Assembly (NCBI GenBank): GCA_027306845.1 | Contig: DAHUYY010000057.1 | Location: 1 to 9,935, forward strand | DNA from: Vulcanimicrobiota bacterium | GTDB taxonomy: Bacteria > Vulcanimicrobiota > Vulcanimicrobiia > Vulcanimicrobiales > Vulcanimicrobiaceae | DNA length: 9,935 nt | Reading direction: 5' to 3' | Part shown: piece by piece, positions 5,716-9,935 of the stretch | Numbering within the stretch: the stretch's first letter is position 1 | Layout of the letters: each line of letters starts with the position of its first letter | Notes under the pieces: generated by a model | The model's input: the letters and a program-made list of their open reading frames with translations, nothing else | Database searches by the model: none | What the model was told of the DNA's origin: nothing | Translations under genes and position numbers: made by a program

Positions 5716-7773
5716 TTACGAAGAAAGTTGCAGATCTCGGAGATTTTGTTCGGCGAGCAGCGCCGCGCGGAGGCCGGTGTTCCCGGGTTCCCGGAGTTCG
5801 GGATCGCGTTCGAAGATCTCTCGCGCCGTCGCTGCGGCGGCCAGAAAGAGCGGCCGGTCGGCGATCGGATCGCCGTAGCGCATTCCGCTGTGACCCGATT
5901 GCAGCAATCCCCCGAGTTGGCCGCCGCCGCGTAGTTCGAGGTCGCGCTCGGCGATCGCGAAGCCGTCGGTGCTCTCCAGCAAGAAATCCAAGCGCGCGCT
6001 CTGCGGGGCATCGTCGGGGTGGACCAGCACGCAGTAGGATGCCGCGCCGCCGCGCCCCACGCGCCCGCGCAGCTGGTGGAGCTGCGCGAGCCCGTACCGG
6101 TGCGCGTCGAGCACGAGCATGACGACGGCATTGGGCACGTCGACTCCGACCTCGACAACGGTCGTCGCAACCAACACGTCGATCTCTCCCGCCGTGAAAC
6201 GCCGCATCGTGCGGTCCTTCACGTCGGCACTCATGCGCCCGTGAAGCAACCCCACTCGCAGGCCGGCGAGCGGGCCCGCTGCGGCGCGCGCGGCTTCCTC
6301 AACCGCGCCGATCGGTCCCATGCCTTCGTCTTCGTCGCTTTCGATCGCGGCGCAGACGACGTACGCCTGTCGCTTCTCCTTCTCCACCCGTTCGCGGATG
6401 AACCGATAGGCGCTCTCGAGCCGACTCATTCGCAAGACGTAGGTTTCAATCGGCGTGCGCCCCGGGGGCAGTTCGTCGATCGAGGAGATATCGAGCCCCG
6501 CAAGCAGCGTCTGCGCGAGGGTGCGCGGAATCGGCGTCGCCGTTAAGTGAAGCGTGTGCGGCGTGCCGCCCTTCGCGCGCAGCCGAGCGCGTTGCTCGAC
6601 ACCGAAGCGATGTTGTTCGTCGATCACCACGAGGCCAAGGCGCAGAAACTCCGTGCTCTCCGTCAAGAGTGCGTGCGTTCCGACCGCCACGGCGGCTTCG
6701 CCGCCGGCGAGCCTTCGCAGTGCTTCTTTGCGCTCCGAGGCACGCTGGCTACCGAGTATCGGCTCGACGGCGATGCCGAACGGCATGAGGAGCGGCCCGA
6801 GTTTTTGCGCGTGCTGCAACGCCAGCAGCTCCGTCGGTGCCATCAACGCCGATTGCACGTTATTGCGCGCCGCCACGAACATCGCCGCCGCCGCGACGAG
6901 CGTTTTTCCGCTTCCGACATCGCCTTGCACCAACCGGTTCATCGGCATAGCACCGGCGAGATCGCCGGCGATCTCACCGATGACGCGGCGTTGCGCTCCG
7001 GTGAGCGGGAACGGCAAATTTCGTTCGAGTCGATCGATACATTCCTGCGCATCCGACATCGCTTCGGCGCCGCTTTCGAGTGCCCGAAGCGCACGACGAC
7101 GGAGCGAGGCGAACGAGTGCACCAAAAATTCGCCGTAGGCGAAGCGTTCGCGCGCGCGCTGCGCCCGCTCCGGGCTCTCGGGGGCGTGAATGCTCCGGTA
7201 GGCGCATTCCATCGCATCGTAGCCGGTCGCCGCGAGATACGAAGGCGGAATGGGATCTGCGGGTGCTTCGGCGAGCAGACGCGGAAAATTTCGCGCGATC
7301 GCAGCGGCGATCGTTTTACTTCCGAGATCGCGCGCGGCATGATAGACCGGGACGAGCGCTCCCCGATAGGTTTCGTCAGGGCCGAGAATTCGATACGTAC
7401 TCGCGCTTATAACGGGGCCCGCCAGCGATCGCTCCACGCGCCCCCGTACGAAGAGGCGCATCCCACTCTTGAAACGCCCGATCACATAACGATTTCTGCC
7501 GATCCACTTTGCCCGAAATGGACCGCTTTCGTCGCGCAGATCGAGTTCGACGATCTCAAGGTTGCGCGCCCGTCGCTCTCGCACCGCAGTCACAATGCCG
7601 ACGGCATTATCTTCGCCGCCGCGCGCTCCGAGCACGACCGATGGGGTTGCTTCGCGAAGATCGTCGTAGCGAAACGGAAAATATTCGAGGAGATCGCGCG
7701 GGGTCTCGATCTCCAAGGCGGCAAAAGCGAGCACCCGCTTCGGCCCGATACCGGCGAGTTCGCGCAACGTCAT
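5716..7773 (-). CDS. recG: ATP-dependent DNA helicase RecG
   Basis: A superfamily 2 double-strand DNA translocase that regresses stalled replication forks and processes Holliday junctions and R-loops. The 685-residue length matches the short, common form (about 680-695). The N-terminal wedge domain starts at once with the helix-hairpin-helix-like ELAGIGPKRVLAF and DLLEYFPFRYDD (1-38). The OB-fold spans about 58-130. Helicase motifs in order: Walker A GDVGSGKT (284-291); APTELLALQH; DEQHRFG (385-391, motif II); TATPIPRTLA (411-420, motif III); LLHGRMS (509-515); VATTVVEVGVDVPNA (535-549, motif V); HQLRGRVGRGG (566-576, motif VI). The C-terminal translocation (TRG) region is DLELRGGGQLGGLLQSG (611-627). 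The ATG overlaps the hisIE stop as ATGA and has no Shine-Dalgarno of its own, so translation is probably coupled to hisIE. Confidence 0.97.
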   Translation of the reverse strand: MTLRELAGIGPKRVLAFAALEIETPRDLLEYFPFRYDDLREATPSVVLGARGGEDNAVGIVTAVRERRARNLEIVELDLRDESGPFRAKWIGRNRYVIGRFKSGMRLFVRGRVERSLAGPVISASTYRILGPDETYRGALVPVYHAARDLGSKTIAAAIARNFPRLLAEAPADPIPPSYLAATGYDAMECAYRSIHAPESPERAQRARERFAYGEFLVHSFASLRRRALRALESGAEAMSDAQECIDRLERNLPFPLTGAQRRVIGEIAGDLAGAMPMNRLVQGDVGSGKTLVAAAAMFVAARNNVQSALMAPTELLALQHAQKLGPLLMPFGIAVEPILGSQRASERKEALRRLAGGEAAVAVGTHALLTESTEFLRLGLVVIDEQHRFGVEQRARLRAKGGTPHTLHLTATPIPRTLAQTLLAGLDISSIDELPPGRTPIETYVLRMSRLESAYRFIRERVEKEKRQAYVVCAAIESDEDEGMGPIGAVEEAARAAAGPLAGLRVGLLHGRMSADVKDRTMRRFTAGEIDVLVATTVVEVGVDVPNAVVMLVLDAHRYGLAQLHQLRGRVGRGGAASYCVLVHPDDAPQSARLDFLLESTDGFAIAERDLELRGGGQLGGLLQSGHSGMRYGDPIADRPLFLAAAATAREIFERDPELREPGNTGLRAALLAEQNLRDLQLSS

Positions 7774-8393
7774 CGGTTCGCGCGTTGTAGGAGGTGCGTC
7801 CCCACGGCGTCGGGATCGATCCCTCGCGCTTCAAGTAAGACGAGCAGATGAAAGATAAGGACGGCCGATTCCCAAACCAGTTCGTCATCGTCGGGATTTT
7901 TAGCCGCGATGACGACCTCGGTCGCTTCTTCGCCGATTTTTTTCCCGATGCGATCGACGCCGTCGCGCAACAGACGCGCGACGTAGGAGCTCTCCGGCTC
8001 TGCGTTACGGCGCTGCGCGATCGTCGCTCGCAGATGTTCGACGGCGCGGCGAAGGTCGCCGGCCGAGGAATCGGGCGCGAGCAAAACTTCGTGGAAACAA
8101 CTCGCTGCGCCGGTATGGCATGCCGGCCCTTGCGGAAGAACGTAATAGCAGAGCGCATCGCGATCGCAGTCGGTGGCGACCGCCACGACATGCTGCCGAT
8201 TTCCCGACTGCTCGCCCTTTCGCCAGAGCGTGCCGCGGGAACGGCTGTAGAGCACGGTGCTTCGCGTCACGAGCGTCTCTTCGAGCGCCTGCCGATTCGC
8301 CCAGGCAAGGGTCAACAACTCGCCGCTGCGCGCATCGCAGATCGCCACCGGCATCAGGCCGCGGTCGTCCCAGTTTAATCCGTCGATTGCCAC
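7770..8393 (-). CDS. hisIE: Bifunctional phosphoribosyl-AMP cyclohydrolase / phosphoribosyl-ATP pyrophosphatase (HisIE)
   Basis: Catalyses steps two and three of histidine synthesis: the C-terminal HisE half removes pyrophosphate from PR-ATP, and the N-terminal HisI half opens the adenine ring of PR-AMP. At 207 residues it is a standard fusion length. HisI (1-105) shows LWRKGEQSGNRQ (56-67), the metal-binding DCDRDA (Asp75/77/79), and cysteines Cys76, Cys92 and Cys99 in the spacing expected for zinc, with GPACHTG..SCF. HisE (about 112-207) shows YVARLL, GKKIGEEATEVVIAAKN (150-166) and a FHLLVLLEARG helix. The HisE MazG-like motif EExxE...ExxD reads ...Glu175-Ser-Ala-Val178: the usual final Asp is Val. 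The start is GTG at 8393-8391, inside the 3' end of hisF (19-nt overlap), with no near Shine-Dalgarno. The stop overlaps the recG ATG. Confidence 0.96.
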   Translation of the reverse strand: MAIDGLNWDDRGLMPVAICDARSGELLTLAWANRQALEETLVTRSTVLYSRSRGTLWRKGEQSGNRQHVVAVATDCDRDALCYYVLPQGPACHTGAASCFHEVLLAPDSSAGDLRRAVEHLRATIAQRRNAEPESSYVARLLRDGVDRIGKKIGEEATEVVIAAKNPDDDELVWESAVLIFHLLVLLEARGIDPDAVGTHLLQRANR

Positions 8394-9151
8394 GGTCGCA
8401 GCATTATGCCTCGCTCGCGCAGTTCTTGCTTGAGGCGCGGAATGGCGATCGTTCGGTCGTGAAAGACCGAGGCCCCCAATGCCGCGTCGGCGGCACCGGC
8501 TTCAAAGAGCGCGGCAAAATCGTCCACGTCTCCGGCGCCCCCCGAGGCAATGACGGGGATCGATACCGCAGCATGGATCGCCGCGGTCAGTTCGATATCG
8601 AACCCGGATCGCGTACCGTCGCGATCCATGCTCGTCACCAGCAACTCGCCCGCCCCGCGCGCCTGCGCCTCGCAGGCCCATTCGACGGCCTCGCGGCCGC
8701 TGCGCGTGCGGCCGCCGTCGAGGTACACCGCGAACGCCCCGGAGGCATCCCGGCGCACATCGATCGCAACGACGAGCGATTGGCTACCGAAACTCCCCGC
8801 GATCGCATCGAGCAGCGCCGGCGAGCGAACGGCGGCGGAGTTGAGCGAGACTTTATCGCAGCCGGCACGCAAGAGAAGGCGCGCGCTCTCGAGGCTCTCG
8901 ATCCCTCCACCGACGGCGAAGGGAATGCGCAGTTCGGCGCCGATGCGACGGAGCATATCGAGCGATGCGGTTCGCCCTTCTTCCGTCGCGGCAATATCGA
9001 GAAAGACGAGTTCGTCGGCGCCCTCTCGTTCGTATCGACGGGCGAGCTCGACCGGATCGCCCGCATCGCGAAGCCCTTCGAAGTGAATGCCTTTTACCAC
9101 CCGTCCGTCGCGGATATCGAGGCAGGGGATGATACGTGGAAGCACGCTCAC
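8375..9151 (-). CDS. hisF: Imidazole glycerol phosphate synthase cyclase subunit (HisF)
   Basis: The cyclase half of IGP synthase. Using ammonia delivered by the glutaminase HisH, it turns PRFAR into imidazole-glycerol phosphate and AICAR, the branch to purines. The 258-residue length is normal for this (beta/alpha)8 barrel. Both catalytic aspartates are present: Asp12 in IPCLDIRDGRVVKG and Asp131 in VVAIDVRR. Phosphate-binding loops are visible at FAVGGGI (78-84), IASGGAGD (201-208) and ALGAS (224-228). Other signatures are DELVFLDI (46-53), KVSLNSAAV (100-108) and TSMDRDGT (173-180). The start is GTG at 9151-9149, overlapping the upstream TGA as GTGA, with GGGGAG 9 nt before it. hisH is not in the window and must be encoded elsewhere. 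Confidence 0.97.
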   Translation of the reverse strand: MSVLPRIIPCLDIRDGRVVKGIHFEGLRDAGDPVELARRYEREGADELVFLDIAATEEGRTASLDMLRRIGAELRIPFAVGGGIESLESARLLLRAGCDKVSLNSAAVRSPALLDAIAGSFGSQSLVVAIDVRRDASGAFAVYLDGGRTRSGREAVEWACEAQARGAGELLVTSMDRDGTRSGFDIELTAAIHAAVSIPVIASGGAGDVDDFAALFEAGAADAALGASVFHDRTIAIPRLKQELRERGIMLRPWQSTD

Positions 9152-9935
9152 TGCACGAAACTCCCCTGGAGGCCGCGCAGCAACGCGAGCAATGTTGCAG
9201 TCGTCGGCGTCGTTACGCCGACGCGCGCCCCTAGTTCGACGGTCGCGCCGAGAATCGGCTCGATCTCGAGCTGTCGCTCGGCTAAGACATCTTGGAGCAT
9301 CGACGTGCGAACGTCGCTCAAGCGCGCGGCGTACTCCATACGCCCTTCGATATCGATCTCACCGACGACGCCGAGAGCGCGCCCGACGGCGAGCGTTTCA
9401 CCGATTGCGCGGGCAACGAGTTCGCGGGTCGGAGCGAACGACAGCATCGGCGCGATCGAGAGACGCGTCAGCGCACTCACCGCGTTGAGCCCGACATTAT
9501 TCGCCAGTTTCGCCCAGAGTACGCCCCGAATATCCGCGCTGCGCTCCGGCGATAATCCGGCGCGCTCCATCGATTCCAGCAATGGTTGAAAATATTTATC
9601 GGCCTCTCCACCCGCTGCGATCGGAGCGAGGACGTAGCGCGTGCCACCGCTCTGCACGATCGATCCGGGTCGATCGATATGTCCCGAGACATGCACCACT
9701 CCGCCGATCGTCCGAGCGTCGTCGAAGAGCGAACCGATCGCCGATCCGGGATCGACGCTCTCGAGCGGCGGCCTGCGCGCAAACCAAAACGGCACACCGT
9801 TCTGCAGCGTTACCACGCACGCCCCACCCTCCGAGAGTCGCCGAAGCGCTCCCTGAAGCGGAGGCATTTGATGGGCTTTCACGCAAAGGAGCGCGAGATC
9901 GAAACCTGCGAGTTCGTCGAGCTCTGCAATAAGGT
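9148..9935 (-). CDS. panE: Ketopantoate reductase (2-dehydropantoate 2-reductase) family, 3' part (5' end outside the window)
   Basis: The frame is open to the right edge, giving 261 visible residues; the codon at 9882-9880 is an internal Val (GTG) within DLALLCVKAHQM, not the start. The missing N-terminus would hold the Rossmann GxGxxG. Visible features: LALLCVKAHQM (end of the NADPH domain, family pattern D....VK..Q); LQNGVPFWFA, with the conserved Asn-Gly; the helical C-terminal domain with DIRGVLWAKLANNVGLNAVSAL, where the Lys of WAKL is the expected catalytic lysine; and the late signature SMLQDVLAERQLEIEPILG, followed by GVTTPTT. NADPH-dependent reduction of ketopantoate to pantoate, on the path to pantothenate and CoA, is the family reaction. 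The NGVPFW subtype belongs, as I recall, to the broader PanE/ApbA family in which not every member has been tested, so the exact substrate is inferred. It overlaps hisF by 4 nt. Confidence 0.88.
   Translation of the reverse strand, partial: LIAELDELAGFDLALLCVKAHQMPPLQGALRRLSEGGACVVTLQNGVPFWFARRPPLESVDPGSAIGSLFDDARTIGGVVHVSGHIDRPGSIVQSGGTRYVLAPIAAGGEADKYFQPLLESMERAGLSPERSADIRGVLWAKLANNVGLNAVSALTRLSIAPMLSFAPTRELVARAIGETLAVGRALGVVGEIDIEGRMEYAARLSDVRTSMLQDVLAERQLEIEPILGATVELGARVGVTTPTTATLLALLRGLQGSFVQ
9161..9166 (-). promoter_or_regulatory. Ribosome binding site of hisF, inside the panE 3' end
   Basis: GGGGAG on the minus strand lies 9 nt before the GTG start of hisF, within the last codons of the panE-like gene. 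It supports the GTG at 9151-9149 as the true start and a coupled panE-hisF transcript. Confidence 0.65.

Noticed and set aside
6547..7851. Plus-strand open frame (434 codons) opposite recG
   Set aside because: Antisense shadow of recG; Arg/His-rich with no motif.
2536..8806. GCGATCGC octamers taken as proof of a cyanobacterial origin
   Set aside because: The short RecG, the recG/M16/rsmD/coaD arrangement and the secreted M16 peptidase do not suggest a cyanobacterium; the octamer excess alone does not fix the lineage.
8120..9589. Long plus-strand open frame (489 codons) spanning hisIE, hisF and panE antisense
   Set aside because: It crosses three well-supported minus-strand genes and their overlaps, has low-complexity Arg/Ala composition and no recognisable domain.
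1..9935. CRISPR array, tRNA, rRNA, insertion sequence, phage or defence genes
   Set aside because: I saw no regularly spaced direct repeats, no tRNA cloverleaf, no terminal inverted repeats with a transposase and no defence-type domains; every large frame is explained by a housekeeping gene.

Overview
This is a GC-rich (roughly 60% by eye), densely packed bacterial chromosomal segment made almost entirely of core-metabolism and genome-maintenance genes. It carries no mobile element, CRISPR array, tRNA or rRNA that I can see, and no stretch over 300 bases lacks a gene. The recG / rsmD / coaD grouping, with a small coiled-coil gene directly after coaD, resembles the Firmicutes arrangement. The GC-rich, TCG/CGA/GATCG-rich composition and the secreted two-domain M16 peptidase suggest a different, poorly sampled phylum. 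Candidatus Eremiobacterota (WPS-2) or a relative is my best guess, held with low confidence and based on overall look only.

Layout from left to right. (1) Bases 1-434, plus strand: the 3' part of a Crp/Fnr-type regulator, cut by the left edge. It converges on the next gene, and both stop codons lie inside one CTAG. (2) Bases 431-2815, minus strand, transcribed right to left: a HAD-family phosphatase, rsmD (16S rRNA m2G966 methyltransferase), coaD (phosphopantetheine adenylyltransferase) and a coiled-coil protein of unknown role. (3) Bases 2816-3003: a short spacer with a strong minus-strand intrinsic terminator that ends the upstream unit. (4) Bases 3004-9935, minus strand: a second gene string read as panE-like ketopantoate reductase (cut by the right edge), hisF, the hisIE fusion, recG, and a secreted M16 zinc peptidase. 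In this string panE/hisF overlap by 4 nt, hisF/hisIE by 19 nt and hisIE/recG by 4 nt, which points to one operon with translational coupling. The 51-nt gap before the M16 gene carries its own Shine-Dalgarno sequence.

How the genes fit together: HisIE performs the second and third steps of histidine synthesis and HisF supplies the cyclase half of imidazole-glycerol-phosphate synthase. The partner genes hisG, hisA and hisH are not here, so the pathway is scattered. The PanE-like protein and CoaD would both serve CoA synthesis, from two different transcription units. RecG (fork and junction remodelling) and RsmD (ribosome modification) are housekeeping genes. The M16 peptidase carries a signal peptide and acts outside the cytoplasm.

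I found no convincing undescribed system. The points most worth a second look are a HisE domain lacking the usual metal-binding aspartate, strong over-representation of CGATCG and of its octamer GCGATCGC, the shared-stop convergent overlap, the conserved but uncharacterised coiled-coil gene beside coaD, and an M16 peptidase whose second half lacks the zinc site.
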